Shown piece by piece: positions 25,419-32,592 of a stretch of DNA of 43,900 nucleotides (position 1 is the stretch's first letter; each line of letters opens with the position of its first letter). The DNA lies in NCBI GenBank assembly GCA_013297585.1, contig JAAFHG010000001.1:1-43900 (forward strand). The letters are read 5' to 3'. Made by a program: the position numbers and the translations under genes. The notes beneath the pieces were generated by a model. The model did no database searches and had not been told where the DNA came from. It saw nothing but the letters and a program-made list of their open reading frames with translations. This DNA is from Chitinophagales bacterium (GTDB lineage: Bacteria; Bacteroidota; Bacteroidia; Chitinophagales; Chitinophagaceae).

Positions 25419-26528
25419 TTATTTGTTGATTGCAAGGGATGATTTAGTATCATCATCGCTCTTTTGCTTGTTGCCAAATAGTTTAGATGCTTTACGTAGA
25501 AAGCCACGTAATTTATCTTTATTAATTTCTATTGAGCCTACTAGCAAGCTTTTATCATCGCTATTGGTATCAAGCTCTTTGTACACTACCTGCTGCGCAG
25601 CTGTATTGGTAGTATTTAAAGCATTAATAACTTTTGGTAATGATGGTGATGGTTCATCTATTACATCGTTTTTTGCAGTGCTATTATTGTTACGATTAGT
25701 AACAGAATTTGTTACAGTACTAGCAATATTATTTTCAGGATTTTTGTTGGGATTTTCTAAAAATTCTTGTGCACCATCTTTAAAAGGTTTTTTTGTTACA
25801 GCAACTGCAACTTCTGGCTTAGCAATTTCAACAGCATTGGTTACTGCAACTTTATTTTTAGCCGTTTTTTTATTATTGGCCAATAATGCCGTTGCTTCAT
25901 TTATAGGCGCTACTGCTATAGGTGTAGCTGGTTCTACAACAGTAGGATTATTTGGTACGTTTTCTTTAGTAATTGTGGCTGGTGTTTTTGTATTATTAGC
26001 CAATGAGGGTTCTGTACCATTTTTGCCGCTAGGCGCTATAAAATACACTGTAGCAATTAACCCCATTACAACCGCAGCTGCAGCCATTGCATACCAACGC
26101 ATGTAAATGACTCTACGCTTTTTCTCTTCCTTATACAAGCCTTCTTTATTAGGGCAAGTAATTACTTCTACTGGTAATTTGCTTTGCTGTAAAATGGTGA
26201 AATCTTGCTGTAATTGAGGGTGCTGTAATACAAAAGTTTCTACTTCGGCTTTCTCATTTATGGCTAATTCATCATCTATATATAATAAAAACTTCTCTTC
26301 GTAATTGGTGGTGGTAATCTCGTTGCCTACATGTTTAAAAAGCAGATTCTTGTTGGTAAATACAAGGTCATTTTCAGGTAATAATACGGTTTGTTCCAGC
26401 ATAGCAAGCTCCTCCTGTAAGTCAGGGTGTTGTTGCGCAAATGCCTCAACCATTTCTTTATCAGTAGTAGATAGTTCACCATCTACATACATCAAAAAAA
26501 ACTCTTCGTAATTATCTCTGTTTATCAT
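25419..26528 (-). CDS. Anti-sigma factor-like membrane protein with duplicated N-terminal module
   Basis: 369 residues. Two similar cytoplasmic modules stand in tandem: residues 6-65 (NYEEFFLMYVDGELSTTDKE, EAFAQQHPDLQEELAMLEQT) and 75-133 (NYEEKFLLYIDDELAINEKA, ETFVLQHPQLQQDFTILQQS). One transmembrane helix follows (about 145-165, WYAMAAAAVVMGLIATVYFI), then a long Asn/Thr/Ala/Lys-rich periplasmic part. The layout fits an anti-sigma factor that holds the ECF sigma factor encoded 90 bp upstream. It lacks the HxxxCxxC zinc motif of classical ZAS domains. The C-terminal residues may sense an envelope signal. Confidence 0.8.
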   Translation of the reverse strand: MINRDNYEEFFLMYVDGELSTTDKEMVEAFAQQHPDLQEELAMLEQTVLLPENDLVFTNKNLLFKHVGNEITTTNYEEKFLLYIDDELAINEKAEVETFVLQHPQLQQDFTILQQSKLPVEVITCPNKEGLYKEEKKRRVIYMRWYAMAAAAVVMGLIATVYFIAPSGKNGTEPSLANNTKTPATITKENVPNNPTVVEPATPIAVAPINEATALLANNKKTAKNKVAVTNAVEIAKPEVAVAVTKKPFKDGAQEFLENPNKNPENNIASTVTNSVTNRNNNSTAKNDVIDEPSPSLPKVINALNTTNTAAQQVVYKELDTNSDDKSLLVGSIEINKDKLRGFLRKASKLFGNKQKSDDDTKSSLAINK

Positions 26529-26618
26529 TTTATTTATTTCACGAATTCTAATTAATTACACGAATGTTTTGTTACAAATTCAAATGCAATTTCACTAATT
26601 ACACTACTTATATTATCA

Positions 26619-27107
26619 TCACATTACATTCTCTCTGCTTACCAAATAGTTTCTTAAAGCTAGCCTAGCCCTGTGTAAATACACTTTTACTTGACTTTCT
26701 GTTAAATCCATTATCTTACTTATTTCTTCGTAGCTATAGCCTTCATAATCTTTCAACATTACTAAGCTTTTTTGCGTTTCGTTAAGCCTATTTAATGCTG
26801 CCATTAATACTTGCTTTGTATGATTATTAGTGCTTTGTACACCAACTTTTGTTTCTTCACCAAATTCTTCTTGTAGTGTAACGCGTTTGTTTTTACGTAT
26901 GTGATCTATCATTTGGTTGTAGGCCACAGTAAATAAGTAGCTTTTGCATTTATCATTCTCTACCGATTCTCTATTGCGCCATAACTTTTCAAAGGCAGAT
27001 TGCACTACGTCTCTTGCATCCTCTTCATGGCGTAAGTTTTTTACGATGAAGCGAAACACATTATCTGCGTACAAATTAACACATTGATTATAGTCTTTCT
27101 CAGTCAT
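26619..27107 (-). CDS. ECF-type RNA polymerase sigma factor
   Basis: 162 residues, the normal size. Region 2 runs from about 12 to 78 (VFRFIVKNLRHEEDARDVVQ then SAFEKLWRNRE and YNQMIDHIRKNKR). Region 4 runs from about 105 to 155 (LNETQKSLVMLKDYEGYSYE then EISKIMDLTESQVKVYLHRA). It is the first gene of a three-gene unit with the anti-sigma and barrel genes on the same strand, so it probably controls its own operon and envelope genes elsewhere. No ECF-type autoregulated promoter could be fixed by eye upstream. Confidence 0.92.
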   Translation of the reverse strand: MTEKDYNQCVNLYADNVFRFIVKNLRHEEDARDVVQSAFEKLWRNRESVENDKCKSYLFTVAYNQMIDHIRKNKRVTLQEEFGEETKVGVQSTNNHTKQVLMAALNRLNETQKSLVMLKDYEGYSYEEISKIMDLTESQVKVYLHRARLALRNYLVSRENVM

Positions 27108-27254
27108 AACAGCAGTAGGTGATGAAAAATGTTGCTTATGTACTTTGTGATACGATGCTACAGAAATAAAGTTACAGCAATGATAGAAAATATTTTGCTT
27201 CTAGGCAATGATAAGATAACGGATTAATATAACGCAAGGAACATACATTTTATA

Positions 27255-27785
27255 TTAAGCAGCCGATGACCAATGAAATAAAACCCATTGTGTTTGAGTT
27301 TCAATTAAAAAGTTTTGCTCATCCCATGTATCACCAAAGCTAAAAGCTTGCACTATTTCTTCTTTTTTAAGTATATCAGTTAGCTATTGAGGTACTTCAT
27401 TTTTGCAAAACTCAAAAGCCTCTGCTGTAATAATGCCTGTGATAGTGGCGGTATATTTCTGCCAAAGTTTTTCAATCTCTATATCTACACCTTGCGTATT
27501 TGTAAAGCCTCTTTCTCCAATAAAATACTCTATAAATTCTGATGCTGTTGGTGTCTCATTACCCCATTCTTACTCCCAAATACATAACATCTGCGTTTCT
27601 TTTTGAAGTAAATACAATAAACCTGTAGTGGGTGTTTTTACCAATGCTTTAGCTACTGTGATGACGCATGCCTTGTTCCAAAATATACTGTCAGTGCTAA
27701 AATCATAAACATCAGCCTGTTACCAATTATTATATTTTAATAATTTATTATGTATTGAGTTGGTAGCTACGGTTAGTAAATTCAT
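27255..27785 (-). pseudogene. Unknown protein gene with three in-frame stop codons
   Basis: From ATG 27785 to TAA 27255-27257 one frame of 177 codons reads as protein-like sequence, broken only by TAA at 27720-27722 (KYNNW-stop-QADVYDFSTD), TAA at 27570-27572 (MLCIWE-stop-EWGNETPT) and TAG at 27384-27386 (KNEVPQ-stop-LTDILKKEE). No frameshift is needed. The parts between are acidic, soluble-looking and strongly biased to coding composition (FIEYFIGERGFTNTQGVDIE, IEKLWQKYTATITG). I do not recognise the family. The longest intact part is 61 codons. It lies behind the sigma factor, transcribed in the same direction. Confidence 0.75.
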
Positions 27786-27940
27786 TTATGTGTGATACAC
27801 TTAAGGATTTTTTGTAAAGCATTTTAAAATAAAGATACACTTTATGCTCTATAGATTAAGCTGACAATTTGTTGAATAGCTATTCATTTATGGTATTTAC
27901 AACCAAAAAAAATGCATATAAACACAACCTGTATAAAACA

Positions 27941-27976
27941 AAACAGGCCGTCAAAAGAGTTTTTGACGACCTGTTT
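27941..27976 (-). terminator. Intrinsic terminator of the small secreted-protein gene
   Basis: AAACAGGCCGTCAAAA pairs with TTTTGACGACCTGTTT (one wobble) around GAGT, 19 bp past the stop at 27996. It resembles the terminator at 28581-28614, so the 125-residue gene is flanked by two copies of one stem. Confidence 0.9.
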
Positions 27977-27995
27977 TTATAAAAGTGTGATTATT

Positions 27996-28373
27996 TTATG
28001 GTTTTTTAGCAGCAGCTTCAGCAGCCATTTTCTTGCGAGCTTCTACATATGCTAGCCATTTATCACCCATTGCATATTGCAATTTCCAATCTTTATCAGC
28101 ATTGGCATCTTTTAATTTTTTAGTTCTTGCTTCAGTCGTTAAAGTGGTATCACTTTTAATTTCATCTTGCTTTTTATATAAATTCTCTAACACTTCTTTT
28201 GCCTTATTTATTTGTTTTTCATCTAAACCTGCCGTTTTTGATGCACTTACCATTTGGTCAAGACTGCTGGCTCTTTGTGCTGCTACATCGGCTTTGGCAG
28301 GAGTAGTATTTTGGGCAAAGCTTACCAAAGCAAAACCTGCAATACAAACAAACGCTAGAATAACTTTTTTCAT
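27996..28373 (-). CDS. Small exported helical protein of unknown function
   Basis: 125 residues with a signal peptide (MKKVILAFVCIAGFALVSFA, cut after the Ala-Gln junction). The mature 104 residues are rich in Ala, Lys and Glu and look fully helical (LDEKQINKAKEVLENLYKKQ, DAN-KDWKLQYAMGDKWLAYVE), ending in a Lys/Ala tail. It could be a periplasmic chaperone-like or scaffold protein, but no motif supports a function. It stands alone between two similar terminators. Confidence 0.75.
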   Translation of the reverse strand: MKKVILAFVCIAGFALVSFAQNTTPAKADVAAQRASSLDQMVSASKTAGLDEKQINKAKEVLENLYKKQDEIKSDTTLTTEARTKKLKDANADKDWKLQYAMGDKWLAYVEARKKMAAEAAAKKP

Positions 28374-28580
28374 ATAGTAATATATTTTTGGTGAGAAGTG
28401 AATATAGCCTGTGATTTTGTTGTATTTACTGCATTATAAACATTGAAACAGGTAACACCCAAAATAGAAACATAGTAGCCCTATAGAGCCACTACGTATA
28501 ATTTTTTAGTCATTCATGTACAGTATTTACAACAGCAACAATAATTTTTACTAACAAACAGAATAGAGCGACATAAACCA

Positions 28581-28614
28581 AAACAGGCCATCAAAATTAA
28601 TTGACGACCTGTTT
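28581..28614 (-). terminator. Intrinsic terminator of the ribosomal operon after tsf
   Basis: AAACAGGCCATCAA pairs imperfectly with TTGACGACCTGTTT, 22 bp past the tsf stop. It is nearly the same stem as at 27941-27976. Confidence 0.85.
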
Positions 28615-28636
28615 CTATAACTAGCTACTATTTTAA

Positions 28637-29476
28637 TTAACCTAAAGCAACTCTTACAAAAGAAGCAACTTTCAAGTCTTTGTCTACAGATTTTAAGTAA
28701 TCTTCTACAGATTTGCTACCATCTTTTACAAATGCTTGAGCCAATAATGTTTGCTCTTTAAAGAAGGCATTTAATTTACCTTCAGCAATTTTAGCAACCA
28801 TTTCGTCTGGTTTACCAGCCATTTTAGGGTCAGCTTTCATAGTATCTACTACAATCGCTCTTTCTCTTTCAATAGCATCAGCAGGTACGCTTGCAGCATC
28901 TACAGCAATTGGGTTTAGCGCAGCAATTTGCATTGCAACATCTTTACCAGCTTCGGCAGATTCTTTATTTAAAGCTACCAATACACCCATACGGTTTGCA
29001 CCGTGAATGTAAGAAGCTACGTAAGGTGCTTCTACTCTTTCGAAACGTGCTATACCAATTTTTTCACCGATAGATGCTAATTTATCGTTGATTAATTCTG
29101 ATACTTTAGCACCATTTACAGATACTTCGTTTAATTCTTCAGCGCTTTTAACATCGTTAGCTACTGCTGCATCAGCAATGCTTTGAGCAAAAGCGATAAA
29201 ATCAGCGTTTTTAGATACGAAGTCAGTTTCAGAACTAATTGTGATAGCAAAACCTACTGTGTTAGCAGCATTAGTTTGTGCAATTACTACACCTTCTTTT
29301 GCTTCACGGTCGCTACGTTTAGCAGCAACTTTTTGGCCTTGTTTACGTAACCAATCAATAGCGGCTTCAAAATCGCCATTGGCTTCTGTTAATGCTTTAC
29401 GACAATCCATCATACCGGCACCTGTTGCTTGACGCAATTTATTAATGTCGGCGGCTGTAATAGCTACTGTGCTCAT
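28637..29476 (-). CDS. tsf: Translation elongation factor Ts
   Basis: 279 residues. EF-Ts recharges EF-Tu by exchanging GDP. The N-terminal UBA-like domain (INKLRQATGAGMMDCRKALT) carries the family signature, and the core contains TDFVSKNADF (the TDFV motif that contacts EF-Tu). It is the last gene of rplM-rpsI-rpsB-tsf, separated from rpsB by a terminator-like hairpin. It has a strong Shine-Dalgarno sequence, AGGAGG, eight bases before ATG 29476. That is unusual among the genes here. Confidence 0.97.
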   Translation of the reverse strand: MSTVAITAADINKLRQATGAGMMDCRKALTEANGDFEAAIDWLRKQGQKVAAKRSDREAKEGVVIAQTNAANTVGFAITISSETDFVSKNADFIAFAQSIADAAVANDVKSAEELNEVSVNGAKVSELINDKLASIGEKIGIARFERVEAPYVASYIHGANRMGVLVALNKESAEAGKDVAMQIAALNPIAVDAASVPADAIERERAIVVDTMKADPKMAGKPDEMVAKIAEGKLNAFFKEQTLLAQAFVKDGSKSVEDYLKSVDKDLKVASFVRVALG

Positions 29477-29484
29477 AAATTTAT

Positions 29485-29503
29485 CCTCCTGCCCAAATTG
29501 GGC
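29485..29503 (-). promoter_or_regulatory. Strong Shine-Dalgarno of tsf next to a palindromic hairpin
   Basis: AGGAGG lies at 29485-29490 on the minus strand, immediately 3' of the palindrome GCCCAATTTGGGC (29491-29503). No other start I examined in the window has a comparable ribosome binding site. The hairpin touches the site, so folding could set its access. Confidence 0.75.
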
Positions 29504-29516
29504 GATTTTATTATTT

Positions 29517-29552
29517 ACAATGGCTGCAAAGTTTTAACTCAGCAGCCATTGT
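29517..29552 (-). terminator. Terminator-like hairpin between rpsB and tsf
   Basis: An 11-bp perfect stem GCAGCCATTGT pairs with ACAATGGCTGC on either side of a 14-nt loop. The downstream side on the minus strand is T-rich only weakly, so it may attenuate rather than end transcription into tsf. Confidence 0.65.
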
Positions 29553-29607
29553 GATTATTATCAAATAGTTAATTGATAGTTTTTTCCCTTTTGGGGTTAG
29601 CTACATA

Positions 29608-30519
29608 TTATCTAGCACCACCACCCGCTGGGCGTCGGTTATTGTTTGCTGGAACACGACGTTTTGGAGCACCACCTGGACCACCTGCTGCTGGAGCATC
29701 AGTACCACGACCTGCACCTCTACGACCACGACCACCTTCAGCTTGTGCCTCTTTTTCTAAGCGGCTAGCTTTGGCTTCGTTTTCGCTGTTGCCATCATCA
29801 ACGCTATCATCTTCATCTTTGTTGGCTTGACGTTCAGCCAAACCTTCAGCAATTGCAGCAGTAATATAGTTAGTAATGATAGCGATAGATTTAGTAGCAT
29901 CATCATTTGCAGGTATTGCAAAATCTACCTTATTAGGGTCAGAATTTGTATCTACCATACCAAATGTAGTAATACCTAAACGTTTTGCTTCTGCTAATGC
30001 AATGTGCTCTACGCTAATATCAACCAGGAATAAAGCAGCTGGTAAACGGCCCAATTGAGCGATACCACCTAATACTTTTTCCATTTTGTCTTTATCGCGG
30101 CTAAGTGTTAAACGCTCTTTTTTAGTAAGGCTTTCAGCACTACCGTCGTTTAACATTTTGTCAATGCTCTGCATTTTTTTAACACTCTTACGTACAGTGT
30201 TAAAGTTGGTAAGCATACCGCCTAACCAACGCTCAGTAGCATAAGGCATGTTTACACGTTGTGCACACTCAGTAACAATTTCTTTCGCTTGTTTTTTAGT
30301 GGCAACAAACATGATTTTTTTACCGCTTTTCGCGATTTGTTTCAACGCAGCAGCAGTTTCCTGTAAATGATCTACAGTTTTGTTAAGATCGATAATATGA
30401 ATACCTTTCTTTTCAGCAAAGATGTAAGGTAACATTTTAGGGTTCCACTTCTTCTTCAAGTGACCAAAATGTACACCGGCCTCTAGTAGTTGTTGTTGTA
30501 ATGAAGTGTTAGCTTCCAT
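29608..30519 (-). CDS. rpsB: 30S ribosomal protein S2 with a long Gly/Arg-rich tail
   Basis: The start is ATG 30519 (MEANTSLQQQLLEAGVHFGH), as in other S2 proteins; 17 upstream codons of the longer frame are dropped. The protein has 303 residues. Core motifs include HFGHLKKKWNPKMLPYIF, RWLGGMLTNF and PVDTNSD-like GMVDTNSDPNKVDFAIPAND. S2 binds the neck of the 30S subunit. From about residue 230 the chain continues into a low-complexity acidic then Gly/Arg/Pro-rich tail (GGRGRRGAGRG, RRPAGGGAR), making it some 50-60 residues longer than the usual 240-250. RG-rich tails usually contact RNA. Confidence 0.95.
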   Translation of the reverse strand: MEANTSLQQQLLEAGVHFGHLKKKWNPKMLPYIFAEKKGIHIIDLNKTVDHLQETAAALKQIAKSGKKIMFVATKKQAKEIVTECAQRVNMPYATERWLGGMLTNFNTVRKSVKKMQSIDKMLNDGSAESLTKKERLTLSRDKDKMEKVLGGIAQLGRLPAALFLVDISVEHIALAEAKRLGITTFGMVDTNSDPNKVDFAIPANDDATKSIAIITNYITAAIAEGLAERQANKDEDDSVDDGNSENEAKASRLEKEAQAEGGRGRRGAGRGTDAPAAGGPGGAPKRRVPANNNRRPAGGGAR

Positions 30520-30551
30520 TTTTATAAAGATTATAAGTTTATAATTGTTGT

Positions 30552-30621
30552 TTACAGTTTCAAGATTCAAGCTGCAAGATTCAAGTTTAAGAACTTGTAA
30601 CCTGAACCTTGATACTTGTAA
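30552..30621. repeat. Imperfect inverted repeat with CAAGATTCAAG units
   Basis: The left arm from 30552 contains CAAGATTCAAG twice, 14 bp apart. The right arm (30594-30621, CTTGTAACCTGAACCTTGAT...) is nearly its reverse complement. It fills the gap between rpsI and rpsB and would form a hairpin in the operon mRNA. Confidence 0.7.
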
Positions 30622-30630
30622 CTTATAGAA

Positions 30631-31020
30631 TTAACGTTTGCTGAACTGGAAGCTTCTTCTAGCTTTCTTATGACCAAATTTCTTACGTTCAACACTACGA
30701 GGATCACGTTTTAACTGACCTGCAGCTTTTAACACTGGTCTAAACTCAGCATTAACTTCTAGCAAGGCACGAGCAATACCTAATTTCGCAGCTTCTGCTT
30801 GACCTTTTAAACCACCGCCTTGTGCATTGATAACGATATCAAATTTGCCAACAGCATCAGCAGTTTTTAAAGGAGCTTCTACTTGGTTTTGTAAGTAAAC
30901 CAAAGGGAAGTAATTTTTATAATCTTTGTCGTTAACGGTAATTTTACCTTCGCCCCTGCTAATGAAAACACGAGTTACGGCTTCTTTACGACGACCAACA
31001 GCATTTTTTTGCTTTTCCAT
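30631..31020 (-). CDS. rpsI: 30S ribosomal protein S9
   Basis: 129 residues. The N-terminal GRRKEAVTRVFISRGEGKIT and the C-terminal signature KRDPRSVERKKFGHKKARRS end in FQFSKR, the basic tail that reaches the P-site tRNA. The gene is second in the rplM-rpsI-rpsB-tsf operon. The 48-bp gap to rplM contains the 16-bp palindrome (31038-31053). Confidence 0.97.
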   Translation of the reverse strand: MEKQKNAVGRRKEAVTRVFISRGEGKITVNDKDYKNYFPLVYLQNQVEAPLKTADAVGKFDIVINAQGGGLKGQAEAAKLGIARALLEVNAEFRPVLKAAGQLKRDPRSVERKKFGHKKARRSFQFSKR

Positions 31021-31037
31021 TTATATATTAATTTGGT

Positions 31038-31053
31038 CCCGATAGCTATCGGG
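31038..31053. repeat. 16-bp palindrome CCCGATAGCTATCGGG, copy 4
   Basis: It sits inside the ribosomal operon, between the rplM stop and the rpsI start, where it would form an 8-bp hairpin in the mRNA only 18 bases before the rpsI start. Confidence 0.95.
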
Positions 31054-31068
31054 ATGGCGGTTTGTAAA

Positions 31069-31512
31069 TTAGAACTTTAATTCTTTTGGTTGTTGTGCAG
31101 TGTGAAAATGTTTTTCACCAGCATACACAAATAATTTCTTGATCATTTTGCGACCTAAACGGTTTTTAGGAAGCATGCCCTTAATAGCTCTTTCTAAAAT
31201 TACTTCAGGGCGACGTTTGATTAAATCTTCAGCAGCTTCTTCTTTTTTACCACCTGGGTAGCCGGAGAAGTTGATGTAGGTTTTGTCGTGAAATTTGTTA
31301 CCTGTAAAAACAACTTTATCAGCATTGATAATGATTACATAATCACCACAATCAACGTGAGGTGTATAGTAAGTTTTGTTTTTTCCTCGAAGAACGGCTG
31401 CAATTCTTGCACTCATACGTCCTACGGTTTGATTAGTACCATCCACAACATGCCAATTGTGTGTAACGGTAGCCGAGTTGGCGTGTTTGGTTGTAAAATG
31501 TAATTTACTCAT
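31069..31512 (-). CDS. rplM: 50S ribosomal protein L13
   Basis: 147 residues. It contains WHVVDGTNQTVGRMSARIAA, NADKVVFTGNKFHDKTY, then the L13 signature in RAIKGMLPKNRLGRKMIKKL and FVYAGEKHFHTAQQPKEL. It is the first gene of the ribosomal operon. A Bacteroidota promoter lies at 31569-31601. The AT-rich leader has no Shine-Dalgarno sequence. Confidence 0.97.
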   Translation of the reverse strand: MSKLHFTTKHANSATVTHNWHVVDGTNQTVGRMSARIAAVLRGKNKTYYTPHVDCGDYVIIINADKVVFTGNKFHDKTYINFSGYPGGKKEEAAEDLIKRRPEVILERAIKGMLPKNRLGRKMIKKLFVYAGEKHFHTAQQPKELKF

Positions 31513-31568
31513 TGTAAAATGTTTAAGTTGCCAATGCTATCCCATTGGACTTTTTTAAATTTGGACGG

Positions 31569-31601
31569 CAAAAGTAGTTAGTATTATGTGAATAAAACAA
31601 A
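31569..31601 (-). promoter_or_regulatory. Promoter of the rplM operon
   Basis: On the minus strand TTTG (31598-31601) and TACTTTTG (31569-31576) are 21 bp apart, matching the Bacteroidota consensus TTTG-N19-21-TAnnTTTG. In the gene-free stretch 31513-31817 the only other structure seen is the terminator at 31767-31793. Confidence 0.75.
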
Positions 31602-31766
31602 CTTTTGTACAAGTATTTTTTATCGCACCCTCACAACTGGTTGATTATCAATAAAAAATTTGCACTTAATTTTTCTTCATTGGCTTAAAGTGCCATTTTA
31701 TCTATCATTTTACCAAATAATTTTACTGAATTACAAGCCTAGCAAGGGTTTTAACACGCACAAAAA

Positions 31767-31793
31767 AGCCAAGCTCTTTGTAGAAGCTCGGCT
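31767..31793 (-). terminator. Intrinsic terminator of the peroxiredoxin gene
   Basis: AGCCAAGCT pairs with AGCTCGGCT (one mismatch), with the A run that becomes a T run on the minus strand at 31762-31766. It lies 24 bp past the stop at 31818. Confidence 0.75.
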
Positions 31794-31817
31794 AAAAATA
31801 TCAATGAAGATTAAAAA

Positions 31818-32456
31818 CTAGTCTTTATTAGGTTGTGGTGTGTAGCGTAAGTAAGGTTTTACTACCGTTACACCTTTAGGAAATTTAGCGATTGCATCTT
31901 CGGTTTTAATAGCTGGAACTACTATTACATCATCACCTTCTTCCCAGTTTGCAGGTGTAGCTACGCTGTAGTTAGCCGTTAATTGTAAGCTATCTACAAC
32001 GCGCAATATTTCATTAAAGTTTCTACCGGTAGAGGCTGGATATACAATCATTAATTTAACTGTTTTATCTGGCGCAATTATAAATAGCGAACGCACAGTC
32101 ATTGTTGCTGATGCATTTGGATGTATCATATCGTATGCAGTAGCAATGGCTCTGTCTTCATCTGCAATTATTGGAAAGCCTACTGTAACATGTTGTGTTT
32201 CGTTGATGTCGCCTATCCAACCTTTATGGTTTTCTACACCATCAACACTTAATGCCAATACTTTTACATTACGCTTTGCAAATTCTTCTTGCAAAAGTGC
32301 CGTTTTACCAAGTTCTGTTGTACAAACAGGTGTATAATCGGCAGGGTGAGAGAATAAAATTCCCCAACTATTGCCTAAAAATTCGTAAAAATCAATATCA
32401 CCAATTGATGTTTTGGCTTGAAAATTAGGTGCAACATCACCAAGACGTAAACTCAT
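31818..32456 (-). CDS. 1-Cys peroxiredoxin (Prx6-type)
   Basis: 212 residues. The peroxidatic Cys45 lies in HPADYTPVCTTE, the Prx6-subfamily pattern; the Arg of the active site is in SATMTVRSLFIIAP. The long C-terminal dimerisation arm (TPANWEEGDDVIVVPAIKTE) is present and there is no obvious resolving Cys. The enzyme reduces hydrogen peroxide and organic peroxides in the cytoplasm. The promoter region has a TATATTTG -7 box with an ATCCTA/TAGGAT inverted repeat just upstream (32490-32510). Confidence 0.93.
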   Translation of the reverse strand: MSLRLGDVAPNFQAKTSIGDIDFYEFLGNSWGILFSHPADYTPVCTTELGKTALLQEEFAKRNVKVLALSVDGVENHKGWIGDINETQHVTVGFPIIADEDRAIATAYDMIHPNASATMTVRSLFIIAPDKTVKLMIVYPASTGRNFNEILRVVDSLQLTANYSVATPANWEEGDDVIVVPAIKTEDAIAKFPKGVTVVKPYLRYTPQPNKD

Positions 32457-32476
32457 AGTTATAAATTTTATGACTG

Positions 32477-32510
32477 CAAATATAATAGTATCCTATAAAC
32501 TTAGTAGGAT
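32477..32510 (-). promoter_or_regulatory. Promoter of the peroxiredoxin gene with an inverted repeat
   Basis: The -7 box TATATTTG is at 32477-32484 on the minus strand. The inverted repeat ATCCTA-N9-TAGGAT (32490-32510) covers the region between -15 and -35. A binding site for a peroxide-sensing regulator is a reasonable guess from the neighbouring gene. Confidence 0.5.
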
Positions 32511-32536
32511 ATTTTTTGTAAAACAATTTTTTCAAA

Positions 32537-32573
32537 AAAAGCCCCGATAACATAGTGTTATCAGGGCTTTTAA
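32537..32573 (-). terminator. Intrinsic terminator of the outer-membrane protein gene
   Basis: AAAAGCCCCGATAACA pairs with TGTTATCAGGGCTTTT around TAG with one mismatch. It lies 20 bp past the stop at 32593. Confidence 0.9.
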
Positions 32574-32592
32574 AATATTTGTAAGCGGCTAA

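Noticed and set aside
25423..26106. 227-codon frame antisense to the anti-sigma gene
   Set aside because: Shadow of the Ala/Thr/Asn-rich coding strand; the opposite strand has the repeated modules, a membrane helix and operon context.
13847..27785. Reassigned TAA/TAG codons as explanation for in-frame stops in hsdM and the 27255-27785 gene
   Set aside because: Housekeeping genes in the window (rpsI, rplM, tsf and others) end at TAA at their expected C-termini, followed by terminators; a global code change is not tenable.
29573..29830. Pro/Arg-rich frame opposite the end of rpsB
   Set aside because: Mirror image of the Gly/Arg-rich S2 tail; no independent support.
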